Below are positions 27,708 through 35,751 of a DNA stretch of 64,000 bases, piece by piece. The notes under the pieces are model-generated. The model was not told the DNA's origin. It did not search any database and saw only the letters and a program-made list of their open reading frames with translations. Source of the DNA: Rhodoferax mekongensis. GTDB taxonomy: Bacteria; Pseudomonadota; Gammaproteobacteria; Burkholderiales; Burkholderiaceae_C. The stretch lies in NCBI RefSeq assembly GCF_032191775.1, contig NZ_CP132507.1:1265001-1329000 (forward strand), written 5' to 3'. The number at the start of each line of letters is the position of its first letter. Position 1 is the stretch's first letter. Made by a program: the position numbers and the translations under genes.

Positions 27708-29954
27708 ATGACGGACTACACCTCCAATCAAACCCTTGGCCATCTGGAGAAGTTGGCAGAGGAGGGCTACCTGACGCCTGAGCAAGAGCAGGAGATGTGG
27801 ACCGCGAAGCTCGAAGGCTTCAAGGCTGGCTTCTCCAAGATGCGTGACGACTGGGTGCGCTGGCGCGCTCAGAGCGGGGTCGAGACTCGCTGGCGCACGT
27901 CGCTTGAGCTGTACGAAGGCAAGGATGCCGAGGCCATTGAGAACACTCTGGCCAACTCACTGCAGGGCAACCGTGTGAAGAAGGGGCCGAAGGACAACCG
28001 CTCGAAGGTGGTGGTCAACATCGTGCGCCCCAAGGTGGATCAGGCCATCGCGCGCATGTGCGAGATCTTGCTGCCTGTCGATGACCGCAACTGGGGCATC
28101 AAGCCCACGCCCGTGCCTCAGTCCGTGTCAAAGATGCTGGGCGACCACACGCCCATCGTGGATGAGATGGGGCAGGACACCGGGCTCACGCCGAACATTC
28201 AGGCACAGCGCGTCATGGAGTACGCCAAGCGCGCGGCTGCAGCCATGGAGACCGAGATCGATGACGTGCTGACCCAGTGCAACTACAACGGCGAGCAGCG
28301 CAAGGTCATCGAGAACGGTGTGAAGCTGGGCACCGGCTGCCTGCTGGGACCATTCCCCACGACTAACGCCAAGCGCGCGTGGATCCCGAACCCGGACGGA
28401 TCGATGTCACTGCAGATTTCCAGTGACATGGTGGGCGCCAGCATGAGTGCTGACCCATGGGACATCTTCACGGATCCCGCATGCGGCAACGATCACCAGC
28501 GCGGCTCGGGCTTCTTCCATCGCCGCTTCGTGACCAAGAAGGAGATCCGGGCCTTGGCCGGGGTCGAAGGCTACGACGAGGCAGCCATCCGCAAGGTGCT
28601 GCGCGAGAAGCCTACACGCACCACCGTGGCCGAGGGTCGCGTCACCCGCAACATGTGCGAAGAGGAGAGCTACGAGATGTGGCTCTACTACGGCGAGGTG
28701 GACCCCGTGGAGATGGAGCTGCTGAGTGAATCCATGTGCGCTGAGGATCAGGATCCTCTGGTGGATGTGACCTCGGGCGTCATCATCATGATTGGCGAGA
28801 CTGTGATCGGCGCCATGGAGTCGTGGATCGTTGATGGCTCCCTGCCCTTGGACATCTGGAACTGGCGCAAGGATGACAAGACGCCTCAAGGCCACAGCCT
28901 GCCAGAGGAGCTGGAGAGCCAGCAGCGCGTGATCATCTCCGCATGGCGTCAGGTGATGGACAACGGCAAGATCACGGCCGGTGGCCAGATCGTCATCAAC
29001 AAGAAGCTCATCGCTCCGCAGGACGGCAACTACGACATCTATCCCAACAAGGTGTGGCTGGGCTTGGATGACACGGTGGACGTGACCAAGGCCATGCACG
29101 TCTTCCAGTTCGCCAACAACTTGGAAGCCATGCTCAAGGTGTCTGCAGCTGCCATGCAGTTCGCAGATCAAGAGACATCGATGCCTCAGATCTTGGGTGG
29201 CGAGAAGGGCACGGCCCCTGAGACGGTGGGCGGCATGGTCATGCTGTTCAACAACGCCAACGTGGTGCTGCGCTACCGGGTGAAGCTCTACGACGATGAC
29301 ATCACCAAGCCACACATCGGCCGGCACTTCGACTGGCAGATGGCCTACAACCCCAAGCCAGAGATCAAGGGCGACATGCAGATCGATGCGCGCGGCTCCA
29401 CGGCTTTGCTGGAGAAGGACATCCAGAACCAAGCCACACTCAACCTGTCCAACGTGACGAGCAACCCGCGCTACGCAGGCATGGTGGATCCGAAGAAGGA
29501 ACTCAAGGTCATGCTCAAGGCATTCCGCATCAACCCTGATGACGTGATGTTCCCCGATGACAAGATCGATGAGAACCTGAAGAAGGCGGCTCAGGCACAG
29601 CCTCAAGACCCACGCATCGTGACCGCACAGCTGGCATTGCAAGGCAAGCAGATGGACATCGCAGACCGTCAGGAGCAGCGCGCGGCGGACATGCAGCTGG
29701 CACAAGGCGAGCAGCAACTCAAGGGCGCACAGATCGCCTACAACATCGAGCGCGAGCGGGCAGAAGGCGAGCAGGGCCAAGTGCAGATGCAGATGGACCG
29801 AGAGCTGGCCATCGCCAAGATGCAGCAAGACGGCATCCTGACTGAGGCGGAGATCCAGTCGCGCGAGCGCATGAACGCAATCAAGATCGACTCCCAGCAC
29901 CAGCTCTTCAACGCTGAGGCAGCACTGCGAGTCAACACCGGAGAGGGAATCTAA
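27708..29954 (+). CDS. Portal protein
   Basis: A 748-residue protein directly after terL, the portal position. N-terminal part has WRAQSGVETRWRTSLELYEG and VVNIVRPKVDQAIARMCEIL; the core contains GTGCLLGPFP and SADPWDIFTDPACGN; the end is a Gln/Glu/Ala-rich coiled coil, as in P22-like portals with a barrel extension. It forms the 12-subunit DNA entry ring. Size fits podovirus portals of this type. Confidence 0.9.
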   Translation: MTDYTSNQTLGHLEKLAEEGYLTPEQEQEMWTAKLEGFKAGFSKMRDDWVRWRAQSGVETRWRTSLELYEGKDAEAIENTLANSLQGNRVKKGPKDNRSKVVVNIVRPKVDQAIARMCEILLPVDDRNWGIKPTPVPQSVSKMLGDHTPIVDEMGQDTGLTPNIQAQRVMEYAKRAAAAMETEIDDVLTQCNYNGEQRKVIENGVKLGTGCLLGPFPTTNAKRAWIPNPDGSMSLQISSDMVGASMSADPWDIFTDPACGNDHQRGSGFFHRRFVTKKEIRALAGVEGYDEAAIRKVLREKPTRTTVAEGRVTRNMCEEESYEMWLYYGEVDPVEMELLSESMCAEDQDPLVDVTSGVIIMIGETVIGAMESWIVDGSLPLDIWNWRKDDKTPQGHSLPEELESQQRVIISAWRQVMDNGKITAGGQIVINKKLIAPQDGNYDIYPNKVWLGLDDTVDVTKAMHVFQFANNLEAMLKVSAAAMQFADQETSMPQILGGEKGTAPETVGGMVMLFNNANVVLRYRVKLYDDDITKPHIGRHFDWQMAYNPKPEIKGDMQIDARGSTALLEKDIQNQATLNLSNVTSNPRYAGMVDPKKELKVMLKAFRINPDDVMFPDDKIDENLKKAAQAQPQDPRIVTAQLALQGKQMDIADRQEQRAADMQLAQGEQQLKGAQIAYNIERERAEGEQGQVQMQMDRELAIAKMQQDGILTEAEIQSRERMNAIKIDSQHQLFNAEAALRVNTGEGI

Positions 29955-31265
29955 ATGTCACTGAATTTTCCAAGCACGGCTCGGGATAGCGGGTACAGCG
30001 CATCGTGGCGCAAGCGGGTTCGCAACATGCAGCGCGGCATGCCTGCACTCGACCCTTTGGTGGCGGCTCTGTCGCTCGACTTCACAAGGGGATCGCTTGA
30101 CCCTCGCGTGACGTTCACGCGACCAGATGCAACATCGTGCGCAACGCGCTTCAATGCGCAGGGTCTGCTTCAGGTTTTGGCGCCGAACTCGCCGAGATTC
30201 GATTACGATCCAGCGACACTTCAGCCGAGCGGACTGCTAATTGAGGAGTCGCGCACCAATCTATTCATCGACAGCCGAGACATGACCACGGCAAGCTGGT
30301 CAAAGACGGATGTAACCCCAACCCGCAATCAGGTTGGAATTGATGGTGTGGCGAACACCGCATGCCTAATGACCGAGGGAGTGGCTGGTACATCTGACCT
30401 AAATCAAGGTCTCGCCGGTTTACCCGCAGGGGCCACCGTCACATCATCTCGCTACCTCAAACGTGGCAACAATGACTGGATTCGGCTTGCCGTTGCCAGT
30501 AGCGGAGGCAATGGCTGGCAGGCTTGGCTCAATTTGGCCACCGGAGCGCTTGGCACATCTGGTGCGCTTGGCGCTGGTGCTGGCAGTGCAAGTGTTCAGA
30601 ACGTGGGTAATGGCTGGTATCGACTTACCATAACCGCCACAATCGGAGGTGCTGATACAGATTGCAACAACAACATCTACGCTACATCGGCAAACTCCGT
30701 GACAGCTCGCGTTAATAACGCTACCTACATCATGGATGCGGCCCAGCTCGAAGTAGGCGCATTCGCAACCAGCTTCATCCTGACCGGGGCGTCCACAGCA
30801 ACGCGCGCAGCAGACTCAGCCTTAATGACTGGCGCCAACTTTTCGAGTTGGTACAACCAATCCAGAGGAGCGCTTTTTGCTGAGGCAAGCACCTTCGCAA
30901 CCACAAGTGCCCGTGGGGTTCTGTCGGTCAACGATGGCACATCGAATAACAAATTTGATATTAGATTTCGCAGCTCATCTACACTGGGAACCATTGCAGG
31001 CTCTGGCATTTGGGCGATTGGGCCAGTCATCTCCGATGCCAAAATGCACAAGATTGCGCTTTCGATTTCTGCCAATTCGCAATTAGTGGCTGCCGACGGA
31101 TTGGCACCAAGCGCAGCAGCGGCCGCGACACTTCCGGCCGTGACGCAGTTGCAGATTGGAGGTCTTGATGGTGGTGCATCGCAACAACTAAACGGTTATA
31201 TCAGACGCATTGCCTACTTTGACACTCAGCTCGCGCCAGATCAGATCGTGGCATTCACCAAATAG
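29955..31265 (+). CDS. Fibre- or decoration-like protein with lectin-type fold, between portal and scaffold
   Basis: A 436-residue beta-rich protein. After a short N-terminus come SLDFTRGSLDPRVTFTRPD, PRFDYDPATLQPSGLLIEESRTNL (in part), a carbohydrate-binding-like middle (GWYRLTITATIGG) and a C-terminal LamG-like region (GYIRRIAYFDTQLAPDQI). This module order occurs in phage fibre/head-spike proteins that bind sugars. Its placement between portal and scaffold genes, starting on the base after the portal stop, suggests an inserted cargo gene displayed on the capsid. Confidence 0.7.
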   Translation: MSLNFPSTARDSGYSASWRKRVRNMQRGMPALDPLVAALSLDFTRGSLDPRVTFTRPDATSCATRFNAQGLLQVLAPNSPRFDYDPATLQPSGLLIEESRTNLFIDSRDMTTASWSKTDVTPTRNQVGIDGVANTACLMTEGVAGTSDLNQGLAGLPAGATVTSSRYLKRGNNDWIRLAVASSGGNGWQAWLNLATGALGTSGALGAGAGSASVQNVGNGWYRLTITATIGGADTDCNNNIYATSANSVTARVNNATYIMDAAQLEVGAFATSFILTGASTATRAADSALMTGANFSSWYNQSRGALFAEASTFATTSARGVLSVNDGTSNNKFDIRFRSSSTLGTIAGSGIWAIGPVISDAKMHKIALSISANSQLVAADGLAPSAAAAATLPAVTQLQIGGLDGGASQQLNGYIRRIAYFDTQLAPDQIVAFTK

Positions 31266-31289
31266 TGCGAAAAATTGTTCTGCAAATGC

Positions 31290-31318
31290 TTGACGATCTG
31301 TTCGATTTTTAGTTAAAT
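31290..31318 (+). promoter_or_regulatory. Promoter in front of the small-RNA-like unit
   Basis: TTGACG (31290-31295), 17-base spacer, TTAAAT (31313-31318), in the only sizeable AT-rich gap of the late region. The downstream 5' end carries GGGGCAGGTGCGTCCA, nearly identical to the leader at 22355-22370. Confidence 0.62.
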
Positions 31319-31324
31319 ACTTCG

Positions 31325-31395
31325 TAGGGGCAGGTGCGTCCAGACGAACCAGCCCAAACCGAAAGCCGCTGACAGCAATGCCAGCGGCTTTTTTC
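31325..31395 (+). ncRNA. Putative small RNA with intrinsic terminator
   Basis: From the predicted start to a strong terminator (stem AGCCGCTG/CAGCGGCT, 31364-31389, followed by six T) is only about 70 nt, with no ORF. Either a regulatory small RNA or a promoter-leader-terminator antitermination module. Just downstream the 85-residue gene begins at 31406. Confidence 0.5.
31364..31395 (+). terminator. Intrinsic terminator before the scaffold region
   Basis: 8-bp perfect stem AGCCGCTG/CAGCGGCT with a 10-base loop and a run of T. Ends both the fibre-gene transcript and the short RNA. Confidence 0.85.
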
Positions 31396-31405
31396 TTGGC
31401 CAGAC

Positions 31406-31663
31406 ATGAACAAACCAGCCCTTACCGAAGCTGATTTCCGCTCCCAAGTGTGGAGCCGATTGACGAAGGACTTGCAGGAGCGCTTGCAGGAACTTCGCCA
31501 GTCGAATGACAACACCCAGTTGTCACAAGACCAAACCCTCTTGATCCGGGGTCAGATCAAGGAGGTCAAAAGATTGCTGTCCCTCTCCACGGAGAGCGCC
31601 GGCATGAGCGGCACCCCCTTCGCAGGCGATGCCAATTTGTCAGATTTTCCTGACGACCAATGA
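31406..31663 (+). CDS. Hypothetical head-region protein, 85 residues
   Basis: Mostly helical (SRLTKDLQERLQELRQSND, ILIRGQIKEVKRLLSL-like), with a short disordered tail. Ten bases before the scaffold gene. Small helical proteins at this position often assist head assembly; function unknown. Confidence 0.68.
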   Translation: MNKPALTEADFRSQVWSRLTKDLQERLQELRQSNDNTQLSQDQTLLIRGQIKEVKRLLSLSTESAGMSGTPFAGDANLSDFPDDQ

Positions 31664-31673
31664 CCAATGAAAC

Positions 31674-32600
31674 ATGAGCACTGAACTCAACGCACAGGAA
31701 CAAGCAGCACGCATTTGGGCGGAGCTTGATGCAGCTGACAACGGCCAGCTGCCAAGCGATAACGGTGGATTCACCGATGAAGATGCAAGCGATGAAGGGA
31801 CCGCGCAAGCCGCCCCGGAGCAACGCACTCAAGGTGATCGCCAAGCTCAGACAGAAGGCGAATCTGTCAACGCTGATGACGAAGACGACCTGCCTCCCAA
31901 GTACCGCGACCTGATCGCGGGCTTGAGCCAGCAGGTTGAAGGACTCAGCGCCCGCTTGCGGAGTGCAGAGGGGAACATTGGTGGACTCAAGAGCAACCTG
32001 AAGACTCAGCTCGAAGCTGCGAAATCGGTTACTCAGGCCGGAGGCGAAGCGCCAACGACCACTGAGATCACCAAGGCGCAAGCCAGCCCTGAAGCATTTG
32101 CCGCGCTTGAGCGTGACTACCCGGAGTTTGCTAAGGCATTGAAGCCGGCGATGGCCAACTTGGAGCAGGAGATTGCGCGCTTGCGCACAAACCAGCCTCA
32201 AGCTGCCGCAAACCCACTCGACACCTCTAACGTGGTGACGAAGGAGGAGCTGGCTGAAATGAAGGCTGAGATGGCCATCAACGCCGTTCACCCCGGGTGG
32301 CAGAAGACAGTGCAATCGCCTGAGTTTATTGGGTGGCTCTCCAACGCACCGCGCGAGATCAAAGCTCTCGCCGCGAGTGAAGACCCGCAGGACGCAATTC
32401 GCCTGCTGGATCTGCGCGCAGAGGCAATCAAGGCTCAGGCGAAGGAAGAAAGAACAGAACGCACGACGCCGAGATCCTTGGTCCGGGCATCGACCATCCC
32501 AACTGGTCGCCGCTCCATGGTCACTACGAAAAGCGTAGATGACATGACACCGCAAGAGTATTGGCGTCACCTTGATCAACTTGAAGCTAACAGGAAATGA
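31674..32600 (+). CDS. Scaffolding protein
   Basis: A 308-residue acidic, highly charged protein with long helical stretches (LIAGLSQQVEGLSARLRSAEGN) and a basic C-terminal region (TTPRSLVRASTIPTGRRS) of the sort that contacts capsid protein. It lies immediately upstream of the major capsid gene, the scaffold position in N4-gp56-type head clusters. It would direct prohead assembly and leave before or during packaging. Confidence 0.8.
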   Translation: MSTELNAQEQAARIWAELDAADNGQLPSDNGGFTDEDASDEGTAQAAPEQRTQGDRQAQTEGESVNADDEDDLPPKYRDLIAGLSQQVEGLSARLRSAEGNIGGLKSNLKTQLEAAKSVTQAGGEAPTTTEITKAQASPEAFAALERDYPEFAKALKPAMANLEQEIARLRTNQPQAAANPLDTSNVVTKEELAEMKAEMAINAVHPGWQKTVQSPEFIGWLSNAPREIKALAASEDPQDAIRLLDLRAEAIKAQAKEERTERTTPRSLVRASTIPTGRRSMVTTKSVDDMTPQEYWRHLDQLEANRK

Positions 32601-32608
32601 GGCTTTAA

Positions 32609-33640
32609 ATGCAAAATTACTCCACCGTTCCATCGCGGAACCTCATCATGGCCGAGCGCCAGATGCTCAAGCGCGCGGACCCCATCAAGGTGATCTCCAC
32701 CTTCGGTACGCAAAAAGAAGTGCCGCAGAACAAGACCGATACCGTTGTGTATCGCCGCGCTCTGCCTATCGACGCTGCCGCCAACGGCGCGCCACAAGTC
32801 ACCTCGACTGACTACCTGATGCAGGAAGGCGTTACGCCCACTGCACGTACCATCCAGTACCAAGACGTGCAGGCCACTCTGCAGCAGTACGGCGTGCTGA
32901 TGAAGCTGTCGGCCAAGTCCGAACTGCTGTACGAAGACGACATCCCCGGCGACATGGTGGATCTGGTGGGCGACCACATGGGCACCATCGAGGAGATGAT
33001 CTCCTATGGCGTGGTTCGCGGTGGCACCAACGTGGTGTTTGCTAACGGCACCGTGCGTACCGCTGTGACCAGCACCATCAGTTTGAACAAGCTGCGTCAA
33101 GTGGCTCGTATCATCGAAGCCGCTCACGGCAAGAAGGTGACACAGAAGCTGCAGTCTGGCGTGAACTTCGGCTCTTCTGCCGTGGCCGCTGCCTACTTGG
33201 TGTTCATCCACACCGACATGGAAGCAGACGTGCGCAACTTGCCCGGCTTCACCCCCGTGGTGGAGTACGGTCAGCAGAAGCCTGTGCATGAGCGTGAAGT
33301 GGGTGCCGTTGAAGGCTTCCGCTTCGTGACCAGCCCTTACTTCCGTCCATGGCTGCAGGCCGGCGGCACTATCACTGCGGGCACATTCCTGTCCAACGGT
33401 GGTACTGCAGGCACCACAGCTGACGTGTACCCCGTGATGGTGGTCGCACAGGACGCTTGGGGTCAGGTTGCCTTGAAGGGCATGGGCTCCATCGATCCGA
33501 TCTACCTGCCTGCGAAGCAGAAGAACCACGCCAACCCCATGGGCCAATTCGGCTATGTGGGCGCGAACTTCTGGAAGAACGCAGTCCGGACCAACGAGAA
33601 CTGGATCGTCCGCCTTGAGTGCGCGGCGTCTGGCCTGTAA
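32609..33640 (+). CDS. Major capsid protein, N4-gp56 family
   Basis: A 343-residue protein with features of the N4-gp56-like HK97-fold capsid family: N-terminal MLKRADPIKVISTFGTQK, then PTARTIQYQDVQATLQQYG, SYGVVRGGTNVVFANG, FIHTDMEADVRNLPGF and a C-terminal GYVGANFWKNAVRTNENWI (quoted in part). No N-terminal delta domain is evident, in keeping with a separate scaffold gene. Confidence 0.93.
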   Translation: MQNYSTVPSRNLIMAERQMLKRADPIKVISTFGTQKEVPQNKTDTVVYRRALPIDAAANGAPQVTSTDYLMQEGVTPTARTIQYQDVQATLQQYGVLMKLSAKSELLYEDDIPGDMVDLVGDHMGTIEEMISYGVVRGGTNVVFANGTVRTAVTSTISLNKLRQVARIIEAAHGKKVTQKLQSGVNFGSSAVAAAYLVFIHTDMEADVRNLPGFTPVVEYGQQKPVHEREVGAVEGFRFVTSPYFRPWLQAGGTITAGTFLSNGGTAGTTADVYPVMVVAQDAWGQVALKGMGSIDPIYLPAKQKNHANPMGQFGYVGANFWKNAVRTNENWIVRLECAASGL

Positions 33641-33646
33641 TTGAGT

Positions 33647-33666
33647 GACTGGGCTTCGGCCCAGTC
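33647..33666 (+). other. Hairpin after the capsid gene
   Basis: Perfect GACTGGGC-TTCG-GCCCAGTC stem with a UUCG-type loop, seven bases after the capsid stop codon, without a T run. More likely an mRNA-stabilising 3' structure than a terminator. Confidence 0.6.
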
Positions 33667-33687
33667 CTTCACCTGAAGGATCAAAAC

Positions 33688-33966
33688 ATGCCATACACCA
33701 TTGTTCTGAACAACCGCTCTGCCCTGACCGCCTCTGAGGCTCAGGATATGAACCGCGAGTTCGATCTGCTGCGCGCAGAGCTGGATGACATGCGAACCAA
33801 GAACGCAGCCTTGCTGACTGACATTTCTGACATTCGCACCAAGTACACCGCTCTGGTTGCCTTGCTGGTTGCTGGTACTGCGCTCGGCGCAGGCTACAGC
33901 ACTGGTACAGGCTTGGCTGGCCAAACGGTCACAGCCCTCGGCCAACGCCGCTTCACCCCGAACTAA
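33688..33966 (+). CDS. Hypothetical head protein, 92 residues
   Basis: N-terminal SALTASEAQDMNREFDLLRAEL helix (in part), a coiled coil with DISDIRTKYTALVALL, and a glycine-rich end (GYSTGTGLAGQ). Between capsid and decoration-like genes; probably structural. Function unknown. Confidence 0.65.
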   Translation: MPYTIVLNNRSALTASEAQDMNREFDLLRAELDDMRTKNAALLTDISDIRTKYTALVALLVAGTALGAGYSTGTGLAGQTVTALGQRRFTPN

Positions 33967-33993
33967 AACCGCTTTTCCTGAAAGGAAACTGCT

Positions 33994-34470
33994 ATGTCTT
34001 CTCAACTGCAAGGCGCAAATGCGCTAACCATGGCGATAAACTCTGGTGCTCTGGCTGGCGGCTCCACCGCTTCCCAGTTCACCAACGCAGCCGCGATCAA
34101 CTATGCGATCAACGGCCGCTTCTTCAACCGGGGCATCATCGCCTCTCAAGCTCTGGTGATTGAGCCCAACACCGGCATCGTGCCCACAGCGCCCAACACG
34201 CTGCAGAGCATCCCTGCCGGCCGCGCTTGCGCATTCGCCGTGATCTTGGACTCCGCTGGTGCCTTCACCGTAGCCCAAGGCGATATCGTTGAAGCTGGTT
34301 CCCTGTGCCCCGTGCCTCAAGCTCCCGCAGGCAAGGCCATCGTTGGCGCCATCAAGGTGAATAACGCATCTGGTTCAGCCTTCGTGCCCGGCACCACAGC
34401 GTTCAACGTGGGCGGTGGCGTGACCACCACCTACATCAACTTGGCGCAGCACCCCGGCGCATCGGTGTAA
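33994..34470 (+). CDS. Capsid decoration-like protein, 158 residues
   Basis: A small, beta-rich, Ala/Gly-rich protein (GRFFNRGIIASQALVIEPN, SIPAGRACAFAVILDSAG, GKAIVGAIKVNNASGS) that resembles head-decoration or head-fibre base proteins found after N4-gp56-type capsid genes. Strong ribosome-binding site (AAAGGAAA). Its stop is followed by a UUCG hairpin and a terminator, as expected for a highly expressed gene. Confidence 0.65.
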   Translation: MSSQLQGANALTMAINSGALAGGSTASQFTNAAAINYAINGRFFNRGIIASQALVIEPNTGIVPTAPNTLQSIPAGRACAFAVILDSAGAFTVAQGDIVEAGSLCPVPQAPAGKAIVGAIKVNNASGSAFVPGTTAFNVGGGVTTTYINLAQHPGASV

Positions 34471-34495
34471 TCCCCGCAGCTTCGGCTGCATTACT

Positions 34496-34527
34496 GGCCC
34501 CGCTTGTTCACTCAGGCGGGGCCTTTT
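34496..34527 (+). terminator. Intrinsic terminator after the decoration-like gene
   Basis: GGCCCCGC and GCGGGGCC form a perfect 8-bp stem followed by TTTT. A preceding GCAGC-TTCG-GCTGC hairpin lies at about 34476-34489. It would reduce expression of tail genes relative to capsid genes. Confidence 0.75.
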
Positions 34528-34543
34528 ACTTTGGAGAGCCACA

Positions 34544-35074
34544 ATGGCAACATCACCCCGCAAGCGCGGCACCACCATCCAGACCAACACCTTTGAGCGC
34601 AAGGGCGCGATGGATGCGGCTGCAGCACAAATCATCCAAGGTGCCGTGAAGGTCAATGTGGCCAAGGCCCTGCAAACTGGCGACGCCCCCTTCGAGGCGC
34701 AAGAAATCGCCGTCGAAAAGATCATCTCCCCAGACCAGATCCCATTGGAAGCCTTCATGGCTCAGGAGCTGGAAATTCACTTGATGGATGCGGCCACAGA
34801 AGATGAGCCCCAGTTTGTCGAAGTGAACGTGAATGGCCACTACCGCATGCTGGTGCGTGGCGAGACTCACATGGTTCGCCGCTACCACGTGGCTGTGCTT
34901 GCTCAGGCCAAGGATCAGCGCCTGCAGCAGAAGAAGATCGTCAATGGCGACGGCTCCATGGGCTTCGAGGAGAAGATGGTGTCCCGCCAGATGTACCCCT
35001 TCAGCATCGTGAGTGACCCCGCTGGGCGCCGTGGCGCTGAGTGGATCAAGCAACAGCTGGCCAACGCACGCTAA
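34544..35074 (+). CDS. Head-region protein, 176 residues
   Basis: Mixed alpha/beta protein with VNVNGHYRMLVRGETHMVRRYHVAVLAQAKD (in parts) and a C-terminal SIVSDPAGRRGAEWIKQQL. The position just before the adaptor gene and the overlap TAATG suggest a head-completion or internal scaffold protein. No family recognised with certainty. Confidence 0.65.
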   Translation: MATSPRKRGTTIQTNTFERKGAMDAAAAQIIQGAVKVNVAKALQTGDAPFEAQEIAVEKIISPDQIPLEAFMAQELEIHLMDAATEDEPQFVEVNVNGHYRMLVRGETHMVRRYHVAVLAQAKDQRLQQKKIVNGDGSMGFEEKMVSRQMYPFSIVSDPAGRRGAEWIKQQLANAR

Positions 35075-35751
35075 TGACGTTCCTTGAGCTGTGCCGCTCG
35101 CTGGTGGAGAAGTCCTCCATCACTGGTGCGATCTCCTCCGTCGAGAACCAGCGCGGCGAGATGCTGCGCGTGGTCAACTGGATCAATGAAGCATGGTGGG
35201 AGATCCAGCTCAAGAACACCAACTGGCGCTGGATGACCTATGAGTTCCAGTTCACCACGCAAGTTGGCGTCGCCACCTACGACCCGACAGACCCTCTGCT
35301 CGGGTTGACCCGATTCCGCCGCTGGCGCCCTGACACTTTCCGGATCCAGAAGCGATCCGCTGGTCTGGCTGACAACCACGACTTCACGCAGGTCGATTGG
35401 CCGACTTTCCGGGCTCAGTACATCTTTGCCCCGGTCCAGCCTCAGTACCCGGCCGCATTCGGCATTCATCCGCGCACCAGCGCTTTGGTCTTGGGCCCAT
35501 CGCCGGATGACTTCTACGATGTGTTCGGTGACTACCAGCGCTCTCCGTATCGCCTATCATCCAACACTGACGTGCCAGACATGCCGGATGAGTTTCACAT
35601 GCTCATCGTACACATGGCTCGGCAGAAGTACGCAGCCTACGAGAACGCTGCCGAGGTGCTGGCTGAGGCCATGGCTGATGGCAACTCCATGATGAACGCG
35701 CTGACCGAAGATCAACTGGATCAGGTCGGACTTGGAGTGCCACTGGCATGA
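35074..35751 (+). CDS. Head-tail adaptor protein (gp6-like)
   Basis: A 225-residue protein with MTFLELCRSLVEKSSITG at the N-terminus, NQRGEMLRVVNWINEAWWEIQ, and FGIHPRTSALVLGPSPDDFYDVFGDY (in part). This is the pattern of phage adaptor proteins that sit under the portal. It ends in a 4-base overlap with the hub-like gene. Confidence 0.78.
   Translation: MTFLELCRSLVEKSSITGAISSVENQRGEMLRVVNWINEAWWEIQLKNTNWRWMTYEFQFTTQVGVATYDPTDPLLGLTRFRRWRPDTFRIQKRSAGLADNHDFTQVDWPTFRAQYIFAPVQPQYPAAFGIHPRTSALVLGPSPDDFYDVFGDYQRSPYRLSSNTDVPDMPDEFHMLIVHMARQKYAAYENAAEVLAEAMADGNSMMNALTEDQLDQVGLGVPLA

Noticed and set aside
28407-29900. 497-residue minus-strand ORF
   Set aside because: Antisense of the portal gene, with no start signal and no recognisable domain.
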